The translations under genes and the position numbers were made by a program. Below the pieces are notes generated by a model. The model did no database searches. It was not told the DNA's origin and worked only from the letters and a program-made list of their open reading frames with translations. Source: Pelagibacteraceae bacterium (lineage in GTDB: Bacteria > Pseudomonadota > Alphaproteobacteria > HIMB59). Taken from it: 53,335 nt of DNA. The stretch's first letter is position 1, and each line of letters begins with the position of its first letter. Positions 33,823 through 42,097 of the stretch are shown here, piece after piece. The stretch lies in assembly GCA_002705265.1 (NCBI GenBank), contig PAHR01000003.1, positions 1 to 53,335 on the forward strand, read 5' to 3'.

Positions 33823-34807
33823 TCAATCTTTTCATAAAGCTCTAAATAAAATAGAACAAACTATTCCTCCTATTTGGCTTATGAGACAAGCAGGTAGATA
33901 TCATAGTCATTATAAGAAACTAAAAGAAAAATATTCTTTTGAGCAATTATGTAGGCAACCGGAGCTATCCTGTGAAGTTACTCTCGGACCTATTAAAGAT
34001 TTTGATTTTGATGCTGCAATTCTATTTAGCGATATTTTATTCCCATTAGATTTTTTAGGAATGGGTCTAACTTTTAATCCAGGTCCACAATTTAAAAACC
34101 ATTTAGAAATTACCCATTTACAAAATATTGAAGAAGGTAGTTTTGATAATTATATTAAATTTCAATCAGACTCACTAAATTTAATAAGGTCAAATCTTCC
34201 AAAAAATAAGTCTCTAATTGGCTTTGTAGGAGGTCCTATTACTCTTTATCATTTTGCTACAAGGCATAATGGAAATGATCCTTCTTTAATAAATCCTTTT
34301 CTTGAAACAATGGATAATATTTTGACTTCAAATATAAATATCCAACTTCAAACTGATTTAGATTTAGTTATGATATTTGATACAGAGGCTAATAAATTAA
34401 GTGATGAGGATTTTAAATCTAAGGTTATTCCATTTGTAAAAAAACAATCTGAAAGACACCCTCACAAGATTGGCTACTTCACAAAAAATATTACCTCAAG
34501 TAAATATGAAATGCTAAAGGAGATCATTCATTTAAAATTAACGGTCTTAGGATCTAATATGGATATTTTAAATGAGTTAAATAAAACCCACCTTTCACTT
34601 CAGGGTAATTTTTCAAATGAGTTATTAACTTTAGAAGATAAAAATAAATTTAAGAGTTTTTTAGGTGAGTATATCAATTATATCAATAATTCTGACAGTT
34701 CTAATAGAATTGGATGGATATCCAGTCTTGATCATGGAGTACAAAAAACAACACCAGAAGGTAATGTACATATGTTCATTGAACAAATAAGAACTAAACT
34801 AGTATAA
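33791..34807 (+). CDS. hemE: Uroporphyrinogen decarboxylase
   Basis: Cofactor-free enzyme that removes four carboxylates from uroporphyrinogen III. The N-terminal active-site loop PPIWLMRQAGRY is present, then ILFSDILFPLDFLGMG and GFVGGPITLYHF. The start is ambiguous: ATG at 33791 (338 residues, overlapping hemB by 32 bases) or TTG at 33806; an earlier in-frame ATG at 33740 lies too far inside hemB. Residues downstream match the family throughout, with HGV near the C-terminus. Third gene of the haem operon. Confidence 0.94.
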   Translation: MELEILSVIYNQSFHKALNKIEQTIPPIWLMRQAGRYHSHYKKLKEKYSFEQLCRQPELSCEVTLGPIKDFDFDAAILFSDILFPLDFLGMGLTFNPGPQFKNHLEITHLQNIEEGSFDNYIKFQSDSLNLIRSNLPKNKSLIGFVGGPITLYHFATRHNGNDPSLINPFLETMDNILTSNINIQLQTDLDLVMIFDTEANKLSDEDFKSKVIPFVKKQSERHPHKIGYFTKNITSSKYEMLKEIIHLKLTVLGSNMDILNELNKTHLSLQGNFSNELLTLEDKNKFKSFLGEYINYINNSDSSNRIGWISSLDHGVQKTTPEGNVHMFIEQIRTKLV

Positions 34808-34823
34808 GATACGTAAATTCAAT

Positions 34824-35843
34824 ATGGCTTCATTTTTAGGAAATAAAGATTATGTTCACGGAACAAAACCTAAGATAGGAGTACTCTTAACAAATCTAGG
34901 AACTCCTGATGAGCCAACTGCAAAATCACTAAGGATTTATTTAAAAGAATTTCTATCAGACACAAGAGTTATAGAAACACCAAAATGGATATGGTGGTTT
35001 ATTTTAAATGGCATTATATTAAATATAAGGCCAGCAAAATCGGCAAAACTCTATAAATCAATTTGGGAAGAAGGAGGGTCCCCTCTTATGATTAATGCAA
35101 AAAAACAATTAAATCTTGCTAAAGAAAGATTTAAAGACAGTCATCCTCATTTAATCTTTGATCTTGGTATGCGTTATGGGAATCCTAGCATTAAAAATGC
35201 CCTTAATAATTTAAGAAAAAAAAATTGCGATAAAATAGTTATCTTTCCTTTGTATCCTCAATATTGTGCTGCAACTACTGGCTCAACTTTTGATGCCGCA
35301 GCAAAAGTGATTAATAATTGGAGGTGGGTTCCTTCACTGAGATTTATTTCTAATTATCACACACACAATCTATATATAGCTGCTCTATGTAATAGCATAG
35401 AAGAATATTGGAAAAACAATTCAAATCCAAAAAAATTAATTTTTAGTTATCATGGGGTTCCTAAAAAATATTTAGATAAAGGTGACCCTTATCACTGCTT
35501 CTGTCACAAAACAACAAGATTGGTTAGAGAAAAGATGGGTTTAGAAGAAGATTTTTGTTTAACTACATTTCAATCTCGTTTTGGTCCTGCAGAATGGCTT
35601 CAACCATATACCGATAAGACAATTGAAAAATTTGCTAAAGATGGGGTAGACGACATTCAGATAATTAGCCCTGCTTTTTCCTCTGATTGTTTGGAAACCA
35701 TTGAAGAACTTAATGGTGAAAATAGAGAAATATTTATGAAAAATGGGGGTAAGAAATTTGGCTATATTCCTTGTTTAAATGATCGTAAAGATCACATTGA
35801 CATGATTGAAAGTTTAATTAAATCTGAAATATATGGCTGGTAA
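34824..35843 (+). CDS. hemH: Ferrochelatase
   Basis: Inserts iron into protoporphyrin IX as the last step to protohaem. KIGVLLTNLGTPDEP at the N-terminus, YGNPSIKNAL, FSYHGVPKKYLDKGDPYH with the conserved catalytic histidine, FQSRFGPAEWLQPYTD and SPAFSSDCLETIEE are all family motifs. 339 residues is normal. It precedes hemF in the operon and overlaps it by 11 bases although it acts after it. Confidence 0.97.
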   Translation: MASFLGNKDYVHGTKPKIGVLLTNLGTPDEPTAKSLRIYLKEFLSDTRVIETPKWIWWFILNGIILNIRPAKSAKLYKSIWEEGGSPLMINAKKQLNLAKERFKDSHPHLIFDLGMRYGNPSIKNALNNLRKKNCDKIVIFPLYPQYCAATTGSTFDAAAKVINNWRWVPSLRFISNYHTHNLYIAALCNSIEEYWKNNSNPKKLIFSYHGVPKKYLDKGDPYHCFCHKTTRLVREKMGLEEDFCLTTFQSRFGPAEWLQPYTDKTIEKFAKDGVDDIQIISPAFSSDCLETIEELNGENREIFMKNGGKKFGYIPCLNDRKDHIDMIESLIKSEIYGW

Positions 35844-36666
35844 TTTGGAAATAATTTTAGAGGATCAAAAGATATCTAGCTCTAAATGGTTTAGAGAATT
35901 GAGAAACCAAATAGTGGGTTCGATTGAAAAAATAGATAATTCTGTTTTTAAAGAAAAACAGTGGGATCGAGATGGAGGTGGAGGCGGCCTAATGTCTATT
36001 TTAAAGGGGAATATATTTGAGAAGGTTGGTGTTAATATCTCCACAGTCCATGGTAAATTCTCTAATGAATTTAGAAAAAATATACCAGGTACTGAAAAAG
36101 ATCCTTCTTTTTGGGCGAGTGGAATTTCAGTTGTTGCTCACATGAAAAATCCAAAAATTGCCGCTGCCCATTTTAATACTCGTTATATTGTAACCTCATC
36201 TAAAAGCTGGTTCGGTGGTGGCTGTGACTTAACTCCCGCAATACCAGAAAAAGAAGAAACAGAAAATTTTCATTCAGGTCTAAAAAGAACTTTAGACCAA
36301 CATGATCAAGAATATTATTCTCAATTTAAAAAAGAATGCGATGAGTATTTTTATTTAAAACATCGGGAAGAGCCTAGAGGTATTGGTGGCATATTTTTTG
36401 ACTATTTAAATAGTAATAATTTTGAAAAGGATTTAAATTTTATAAAAGATGTAGGTCAGTATTTTTCCAATTTTATAAGTTCTAATACTAATAGAAAAAA
36501 AGATTTGGACTATGATATAAATGACCTTAAAAAACTTTCTCATAAAAGGTCTAGATACGTTGAATTTAACTTATTGCATGATAGAGGTACTTTATTTGGC
36601 CTTAAAACTGGAGGCAATATTGAAGCAATACTTATGTCGATGCCCCCAGAAGCAAAATGGGAATAA
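35833..36666 (+). CDS. hemF: Oxygen-dependent coproporphyrinogen III oxidase
   Basis: Converts coproporphyrinogen III to protoporphyrinogen IX using oxygen. WDRDGGGGGLMSILKGNIFEK is trimmed here to its core GGGGGL; HFNTRYIV, SWFGGGCDLTPAIP, REEPRGIGGIFFDYL and the C-terminal GGNIEAILMSMPP complete the family signature. 277 residues is slightly short of E. coli HemF (299). Last plus-strand gene of the haem operon; it converges on hemG with 19 bases between. Confidence 0.96.
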   Translation: MAGNLEIILEDQKISSSKWFRELRNQIVGSIEKIDNSVFKEKQWDRDGGGGGLMSILKGNIFEKVGVNISTVHGKFSNEFRKNIPGTEKDPSFWASGISVVAHMKNPKIAAAHFNTRYIVTSSKSWFGGGCDLTPAIPEKEETENFHSGLKRTLDQHDQEYYSQFKKECDEYFYLKHREEPRGIGGIFFDYLNSNNFEKDLNFIKDVGQYFSNFISSNTNRKKDLDYDINDLKKLSHKRSRYVEFNLLHDRGTLFGLKTGGNIEAILMSMPPEAKWE

Positions 36667-36685
36667 TTATTTTTTAAATATTTAT

Positions 36686-37222
36686 TTAATTTGAACTGAT
36701 AAGATTTTCTAAATCATTAGTAAACTCTATGACCTTTTTCCAATCAGTAAATTCATAGCTTTTAGAAGTATCTGTTGGACCCTTAGTTAAATACATTATC
36801 ATCCTGATCATTTGCTTATCAATAAAATTATAACTTGGATAATCTATTTTGCCTGCAAAAACAGCTGATTTATTTGGTTTCCAATCTAAAGCACTCAAAA
36901 ATTTTTTTAAGTAAGGATTAGTTACTGATGAATTTTTTTCTAGTTTTCTAGCAACAACATTCACACTAAAAAAAGCTGTTTTTATATTTTCAAGTTTAGT
37001 TTTATTGGACTTTATGAAATTATGAATTAAATGACTATGCTTTCCATAACGTATACTAGCTCCTATAATTATATTCCCATATTCATTAACATTTATACTT
37101 TCGGAATGATTTATAGATATTAATTCTACTGAGTATTTATTTCTTAATAAGCTATATATTTTTTCACATATGGTTTTTGTGTGACCATCTGTAGTGGAAA
37201 ATAAAATAAGTGTTTTTTTCAT
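36686..37222 (-). CDS. hemG: Flavodoxin-like protoporphyrinogen oxidase HemG
   Basis: FMN enzyme that oxidises protoporphyrinogen IX to protoporphyrin IX and passes electrons to quinone. The 178 residues follow E. coli HemG closely: LILFSTTDGHTKTI at the FMN phosphate loop, IIGASIRYGKHSHLI, FFSVNVVARKLEKN, the HemG-specific insertion ending in TKGPTDTSK, and a C-terminal YEFTDWKKVIEF. This separates it from a generic flavodoxin. HemG is best known from gammaproteobacteria, while most alphaproteobacteria use HemJ, so transfer is plausible. It fills the only gap in the haem pathway of this locus. Confidence 0.92.
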   Translation of the reverse strand: MKKTLILFSTTDGHTKTICEKIYSLLRNKYSVELISINHSESINVNEYGNIIIGASIRYGKHSHLIHNFIKSNKTKLENIKTAFFSVNVVARKLEKNSSVTNPYLKKFLSALDWKPNKSAVFAGKIDYPSYNFIDKQMIRMIMYLTKGPTDTSKSYEFTDWKKVIEFTNDLENLISSN

Positions 37223-37312
37223 ATTTGAAAAATTTTTCTTTCTTCAGTTTTTATTAGCTCTAATGTATAAACATTATTAATGAATAAAGAATATACTTTT
37301 TTACGGCTGAAT

Positions 37313-37669
37313 ATGGAGAAAATTTCTATTGTGTATGGCGCTTTCCTTATAACTTGGGGATTATGGATAACGGTTATAACTGATAGTAATTCTATTACTT
37401 CGTTAATTCCTTCTTTCTTAGGATTACCAATATTAATTCTATCTATTATGGCTATTTTAATGCCTAAAAGAAAAAGATTGTTAATGCATATTGTTGTAAC
37501 TATTGGTCTTATTGTTTTTCTAGGAGGTCTTGATTTCTTTAAAAATATAACAAATCCATTCGAAAATTTATGGGCAGATACTTCTAAACTCATGATGTTA
37601 ATCAGCGGCTCTTTTTTTACTTACTTGTGTATTCAATCATTTATATTTGTCAGAAAAAATAAAAAATAA
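37313..37669 (+). CDS. Small four-helix membrane protein (hypothetical)
   Basis: A 118-residue protein with four predicted membrane helices (about residues 6-22, 30-49, 60-76 and 93-111), separated by short basic or polar loops such as PKRKR; no catalytic motif. I prefer the ATG at 37313 over one 11 codons upstream because helix 1 then begins near the N-terminus. The overlapping minus-strand reading is a shadow with no hydrophobic or family pattern. It is divergent from hemG (90 bases) and 49 bases before the MATE gene. Function unknown. Confidence 0.65.
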   Translation: MEKISIVYGAFLITWGLWITVITDSNSITSLIPSFLGLPILILSIMAILMPKRKRLLMHIVVTIGLIVFLGGLDFFKNITNPFENLWADTSKLMMLISGSFFTYLCIQSFIFVRKNKK

Positions 37670-37718
37670 TCCTTTTTTATTGAATTAGAACAATTCTAAC
37701 TGTACTAACATTGAGCAA

Positions 37719-39062
37719 ATGAATTTAACTCAAGGTGATATTAAATCTCAACTTATAAAAATAGCAGTGCCTGCAGGTGTCGGTATGTTGTTTCATACAT
37801 TTTATAATATTACAGATACTTTTTATGCAGGTTTAATTGGATCTGAAGCTATAGCTGCAATGGCTATAACTTTTCCTGTTTTTTTTATTCTTCTGGCTTT
37901 AGCTATAGGTTTTTCCCAAGGAACGACTGCTTTGGTGTCTAATTATATAGGAGCTAAAGATAAAAAAAATGCATGCGAAATATATATTCAAGCTTTAATT
38001 TACTCACTATTCTTTTCTATAGTTACAGGATTATTAATTTTAAATATATCTGAAAGTATATTCCAATTTTTTGGTGCTGAAGGAACTTTTCTAAAAAAAG
38101 CAATGGAGTATATTGATGTAATTGCAATTGGCTCACCTTTTATGCTTTTAAGTTTGGTTGTGAATTCAATGCTTAATGCGATTGGTGATACAAAAAAAAA
38201 TAGAAATGTTATGGTATTAGGATTTTTTCTTAATATTGGGCTCAACCCTTTGTTATGTTTTGGTTTTTTATTTATTCCTGGATTAGGAATTGCTGGCATA
38301 GCTTTATCAACTGTGATAGTTCAAATTATTGCAACTTCATATTTATTTTTTCATGCTATTAAAACAGATATTTTAAAAAATTTTTCAATTTCAATGATAA
38401 GGTTTAATATTAAGCATTTTAAAAACTTTATAGCTCAGTCATTACCAACTTGTGTTAGTTATCTTATGATTGCTTTTGGTTTTTTTGTAATAACTAAATT
38501 TGTAACTTCCTATGGTTCTTCTGCTGCTGCTGCTTTTGGAATAGCTTGTAGAATTGAAGAGCTAATTTTATTACCAACAATTGGATTAAATACAGCCCTT
38601 TTATCAATAGTTGGACAAAGCTATGGAGCTAAGCAATTCTTTAGAGTAAGAAGAGCTTATATGAAAGCCATTGGAATTGGCTTGATTATGATGTCTGTAG
38701 GGTTTTTAGTTTTAGTATTTTTGGGAGAATTTCTCTCTTCATTATTTACAAAAGATTTAGAAGTTATAGCTATATCAAAAGAGTATTTATTTATTTTTGC
38801 ATTTTCGACCTTTTTTTTTGTTATTATTCATATGAGCGGGTCTATTTTTCAAGGAATTAAGAAACCTATTTACACAACTCTTTATGCGCTAGTTAGACTA
38901 GGGATTTTACCAATTGTAGTTTTATACTTAATTGAAAGATACCTTGACATAGGAATCACAGGTATTTGGTTAGGATTTCTTGGAATAAATATATTTATAG
39001 CTATAGCTATCTTCTCACATTTAAAAAAAATATTATTAAATATTGAAAAATCATTAAATTAA
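37719..39062 (+). CDS. MATE-family multidrug/cation antiporter
   Basis: Inner-membrane efflux protein of the NorM/DinF class. Twelve predicted helices in 447 residues arranged in two homologous halves; family features include IAVPAGVGMLFHTFYNITDT near the N-terminus, GFSQGTTALVSNYIGAKD, and in the second half LPTCVSYLMIAFGFFVITK and GLNTALLSIVGQSYGAKQ. Substrate cannot be predicted. It converges on the helicase gene with 10 bases between the stop codons. Confidence 0.92.
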   Translation: MNLTQGDIKSQLIKIAVPAGVGMLFHTFYNITDTFYAGLIGSEAIAAMAITFPVFFILLALAIGFSQGTTALVSNYIGAKDKKNACEIYIQALIYSLFFSIVTGLLILNISESIFQFFGAEGTFLKKAMEYIDVIAIGSPFMLLSLVVNSMLNAIGDTKKNRNVMVLGFFLNIGLNPLLCFGFLFIPGLGIAGIALSTVIVQIIATSYLFFHAIKTDILKNFSISMIRFNIKHFKNFIAQSLPTCVSYLMIAFGFFVITKFVTSYGSSAAAAFGIACRIEELILLPTIGLNTALLSIVGQSYGAKQFFRVRRAYMKAIGIGLIMMSVGFLVLVFLGEFLSSLFTKDLEVIAISKEYLFIFAFSTFFFVIIHMSGSIFQGIKKPIYTTLYALVRLGILPIVVLYLIERYLDIGITGIWLGFLGINIFIAIAIFSHLKKILLNIEKSLN

Positions 39063-39072
39063 AAAGGTCTTT

Positions 39073-40335
39073 TTATAAATGTTTTTTCTTTTTTGAATAT
39101 TTTTTCTTTTTACTTTTAAATGTAAATTGTTTGTTTTCCTTTCCACTAGAAGATTTTGAGGATCTAAATTTTTTAACATTTCTTTTGCTTTTTTTATATT
39201 TATTTTTTGAATTTTTAAAACGAGAAAGATTAGTAGTAATCGTAGGACTCTTAAAATTTGGATTGATTAATTTTTGGATGGCTTCCCATTTTGCTTTATC
39301 AACGGTAGTTAAAAATGTTATAGCAGACCCTTTAGCCCCTGCTCTAGCTGTTCTTCCTATTCGATGAACATAATCTTCTGGGCTTTGAGTAATATCGTAA
39401 TTAATGACATGTTCAATATGCGGTATATCTAGACCTCTTGCAGCTACATCAGTTGCAACCAAAATCCTAAATTTTAACCTTCTATAATTAAGTATTACTC
39501 TATCTCTTCTGCTTTGTCTTAAATCTCCATGAATTGCATCAGCACTATAGTTTTCTGATCTCAATTTTTTGGCAAGTTTTTCAGCTCCTCTTTTTGTTTT
39601 AACAAATATAATTATAGAACCTTTTCTTTTATCTAACTGCAAAACTAGTTGATCGTATTTACCTCCTTGATTAACCTTTAAGGTCTCTTGCTTAACATTT
39701 TTGATAGGCTTGTTTTCTCCTCCAATACTAATTTTTACTGGATCAAATAAAAATTTTTCAGCAAGAGACATAATGTTTTTTGGAATTGTAGCTGAAAATA
39801 ATAAAGTCTGATGCTTCGGTATTTTTGATAAAATATTATTAATATCTTTACTAAAACCCATATCTAACATTCTATCAGTTTCATCTAAAACTAAGAAAGT
39901 AGTAGAAGCTAAGATCAATGTTTTACGCTGAAGATGATCTTTAGTTCTACCTGGGGTTCCTACTACAATTCTTGCTTTTCTTTTTAATTGGTGTAATTGC
40001 TTTGACATTGAATCTCCACCAATCAATAAAGCTGTTGTAATAGGGTTTTTCGTGTCTAATAATTCTCTTATTGATTGTAAGACTTGAGCTGCCAACTCTC
40101 TAGTTGGTGTGAGAATCAAGGCACTATCTTTTCGATTTTTAATGAGATGAGAAATTAAAGGTATTGCAAATGCAATTGTTTTTCCTGTTCCGGTTTGAGC
40201 TCTTCCTAAAATATCTTTTCCCATTAATGCTAAAGGGATAGTCTGTGACTGTATTGGCGTTGGTGTTTTAAATTTCATTCTCTGAAGAGCTTTAGTTATT
40301 GACTGATGTAGTTTTAATGTTGAAAATTTTTCCAT
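39073..40335 (-). CDS. RhlE-type DEAD-box RNA helicase
   Basis: ATP-dependent RNA helicase acting on structured RNA or ribosome assembly. Starting at the ATG 40335 (420 residues), it has the Q motif PTPIQSQTIP, Walker A AQTGTGKT (46-53), PTRELAAQV, TPGR, motif II DETD at 151-154 instead of DEAD, SAT at 181-183, and HRIGRTARAG, then a Lys/Ser-rich tail. A TTG six codons upstream is a weaker start. The Ala-to-Thr change in motif II keeps both acidic residues, so ATPase activity is expected. Its leader contains a chain of overlapping hairpins, described separately. Confidence 0.93.
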   Translation of the reverse strand: MEKFSTLKLHQSITKALQRMKFKTPTPIQSQTIPLALMGKDILGRAQTGTGKTIAFAIPLISHLIKNRKDSALILTPTRELAAQVLQSIRELLDTKNPITTALLIGGDSMSKQLHQLKRKARIVVGTPGRTKDHLQRKTLILASTTFLVLDETDRMLDMGFSKDINNILSKIPKHQTLLFSATIPKNIMSLAEKFLFDPVKISIGGENKPIKNVKQETLKVNQGGKYDQLVLQLDKRKGSIIIFVKTKRGAEKLAKKLRSENYSADAIHGDLRQSRRDRVILNYRRLKFRILVATDVAARGLDIPHIEHVINYDITQSPEDYVHRIGRTARAGAKGSAITFLTTVDKAKWEAIQKLINPNFKSPTITTNLSRFKNSKNKYKKSKRNVKKFRSSKSSSGKENKQFTFKSKKKKYSKKKKHL

Positions 40336-40361
40336 ACTATTTTTTTCTTCCAAAGAAATAT

Positions 40362-40416
40362 GAATCCAGTTAAGGATTCTTGCTAACTTAGTTTGGCAAG
40401 AATTATCACATTCTTG
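40362..40416 (-). promoter_or_regulatory. Switching-hairpin leader upstream of the helicase gene
   Basis: Four short arms form a chain of overlapping complements, read on the minus strand: arm a 40416-40410, arm b 40403-40396, arm c 40383-40374, arm d 40367-40362. a pairs with b (7 bp, 6-base loop), b with c (8 bp, 12-base loop), c with d (6 bp, 6-base loop), all perfect. Hence a:b plus c:d excludes b:c. The structure ends 26 bases before the helicase ATG. Layout resembles an attenuator or thermoswitch. It could equally serve the divergent hydrolase gene on the plus strand. Confidence 0.5.
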
Positions 40417-40488
40417 GATAATTACCTAAGAAGTTATTTATAAATTTTACTATTGGGTAGTTTTGAATTTTATGCTTAACTGGTAAAA

Positions 40489-41196
40489 GTGATTAATAAA
40501 ACAAAATTTCAAGTTGAACAAAAAGCTTTTAAAATTTTAAAAAAAACTGGAATGCTTATAATAGATCAAGTAAATGGTTTTTGTACTGTAGGTGCAGGAA
40601 ATTTAGCTCCTTTAAAGTATAATCAACAAATCAATAACATGATCAAAGAAACTTCTAAATTAGCAAAAATTTTTACTTCTAACTCAATGCCAATTTGTCT
40701 TTTTCTTGATAATCATGAGGAGGATAGACCTGAATATCCCTTTCCGCCTCATTGTATAAAAGGAACTGGAGAGGAGCTTTTGGTAACTGAATTAGAGTGG
40801 TTAAAGCAAACTGATTCTTTAATGATATCAAAAGATTGTATAAATGGATTTATTGGATCAATTGAAAAAAACACCAATAAAAACTTATTTATTGAATGGA
40901 TAAAAAAGAATCAAATTGAAACTTTAATAGTAACAGGTATTTGTACTGATATTTGTGTTTTGGACTTTGTTCTTACATGTATGTCAGCAATAAATCATCA
41001 AATTATTAAACCTCTTAGTGAAATAGTTGTGTTTAGCGAAGCTTGTGCAACTTACCATATGGAACAAAAAGATTTAGATAGATTAAATCTTGATCAAAGT
41101 ATGCTTCACGACCAAGAAAACTATCATCAAATTGGACTAAAAATTATGCAGATGCGTGGTGCTTTGATTTCTAATAAAATTATCTTTAAGGCATAA
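40489..41196 (+). CDS. Isochorismatase-family cysteine hydrolase
   Basis: Nicotinamidase/isochorismatase fold amidohydrolase. The catalytic triad is Asp26 (IIDQVNGF), Lys115 (ISKDCINGF) and Cys156 (GICTDICV), with the preceding Gly-x-x-Thr loop. 235 residues with an extension at the C-terminus. The GTG start follows TAAAA without a clear Shine-Dalgarno. Substrate is uncertain; FLDNHEEDRPEYPFPPHC resembles nicotinamidases (metal-site His present), so NAD salvage is possible. It stands alone, divergent from the helicase. Confidence 0.85.
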   Translation: MINKTKFQVEQKAFKILKKTGMLIIDQVNGFCTVGAGNLAPLKYNQQINNMIKETSKLAKIFTSNSMPICLFLDNHEEDRPEYPFPPHCIKGTGEELLVTELEWLKQTDSLMISKDCINGFIGSIEKNTNKNLFIEWIKKNQIETLIVTGICTDICVLDFVLTCMSAINHQIIKPLSEIVVFSEACATYHMEQKDLDRLNLDQSMLHDQENYHQIGLKIMQMRGALISNKIIFKA

Positions 41197-41313
41197 TTAA
41201 TATGAAAATTTAGCATATCAATATATTAAAGAATAAATATATAAATGATTTGCGCTTTATTCTCTAAATATAATCTCTCATACTTATTCCAAAGATTAGA
41301 GCGCATAAAATTT

Positions 41314-41934
41314 TTAAATTTTTAAATAAATTTCTTTATAAATAATATAAAATATAAGGTAAGACATAACTAAAACAACCAGGGAATTAATGATTTTCCA
41401 TCCTAATTTATTATTGATATACGGCCTCAATAACTGTGCTCCATAACCAAGAAAGAAAAAAGCTAAAAATGATGCAATGCCAGCTCCTAATCCAAAAAAA
41501 ACTTTACTTTCCAAAGACATAGTTTTTGAAAAATTTCCTAGAAAAAATACTGTATCAGAGTAGACATGAGGATTAAGAAATGTAAAACCAAGGGTCTTAA
41601 GTGAAGATTGCTTTATTGTATCAACACTTGAATTAGTACTTAGAGAGTAGTTATCAACCGTTTTTTTAGAAATCTTTGTATAAATAAAGTAAATTAAAAA
41701 AACTATTAATAATGAATTGAGACATAATATTACCCATGTATTCAATAAAAATTGAAAAAATGTAAATAAAAAAATTCCTAAAAAAATTAAGAATAAATCA
41801 GAAAATGAACAAATCAGACAAATAATAAAAATATTATTTTTTTTAAGACCTTGTTCTATTACAAATAAATTTTGAGGACCCAAAGCTAATATTAAGCTAA
41901 AACCAATAGTCAAACCTATTAACAACATTTCCAT
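41314..41934 (-). CDS. LysE/ArgO-type amino-acid exporter
   Basis: Six-helix inner-membrane exporter of the LysE superfamily. FSLILALGPQNLFVIEQGLK near residues 12-31 and the mid-protein TLGFTFLNPHVYSDTVFFLG are the ArgO/LysE signature, distinct from the RhtB-like exporters later in the window. 206 residues is normal. Expected to expel basic amino acids such as arginine, though this is from family knowledge. Its 117-base downstream gap to the hydrolase stop contains only an imperfect inverted repeat around GCGCT/AGCGC. Confidence 0.88.
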   Translation of the reverse strand: MEMLLIGLTIGFSLILALGPQNLFVIEQGLKKNNIFIICLICSFSDLFLIFLGIFLFTFFQFLLNTWVILCLNSLLIVFLIYFIYTKISKKTVDNYSLSTNSSVDTIKQSSLKTLGFTFLNPHVYSDTVFFLGNFSKTMSLESKVFFGLGAGIASFLAFFFLGYGAQLLRPYINNKLGWKIINSLVVLVMSYLIFYIIYKEIYLKI

Positions 41935-42005
41935 GATTAAAAGTACTATAATCTAATAATAAAAAACTCTTTACTCCTTAATTAATGATTATATAAACAA
42001 CTTCT

Positions 42006-42095
42006 ATGAAAATTTATATAGGAATGGTTCTTTTTGCAGCAATCTTTATTTATGTAATTACAGATGGCTTCGATAAAATAAGCCTTCCTCTTTAG
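42006..42095 (+). CDS. Possible 29-residue membrane peptide
   Basis: An ATG-initiated reading frame of 29 codons plus TAG: MKIYIGMVLFAAIFIYVITD followed by GFDKISLPL. It has one clear membrane helix and a short polar C-terminus, and lies between the exporter gene and the TAXI-like gene, ending two bases before the latter's stop on the other strand. There is no obvious Shine-Dalgarno, so this is a candidate only. Confidence 0.35.
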   Translation: MKIYIGMVLFAAIFIYVITDGFDKISLPL

Positions 42096-42097
42096 TA

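Noticed and set aside
37219-37593. 124-codon minus-strand frame opposite the small membrane protein gene
   Set aside because: No domain or hydrophobic pattern; the plus-strand reading has four clear membrane helices and overlaps almost all of it.
41197-41313. Rho-independent terminator between the hydrolase and ArgO-type genes
   Set aside because: Only a short GCGCT/AGCGC repeat with a long interrupted spacer and no clean U tract on either side.
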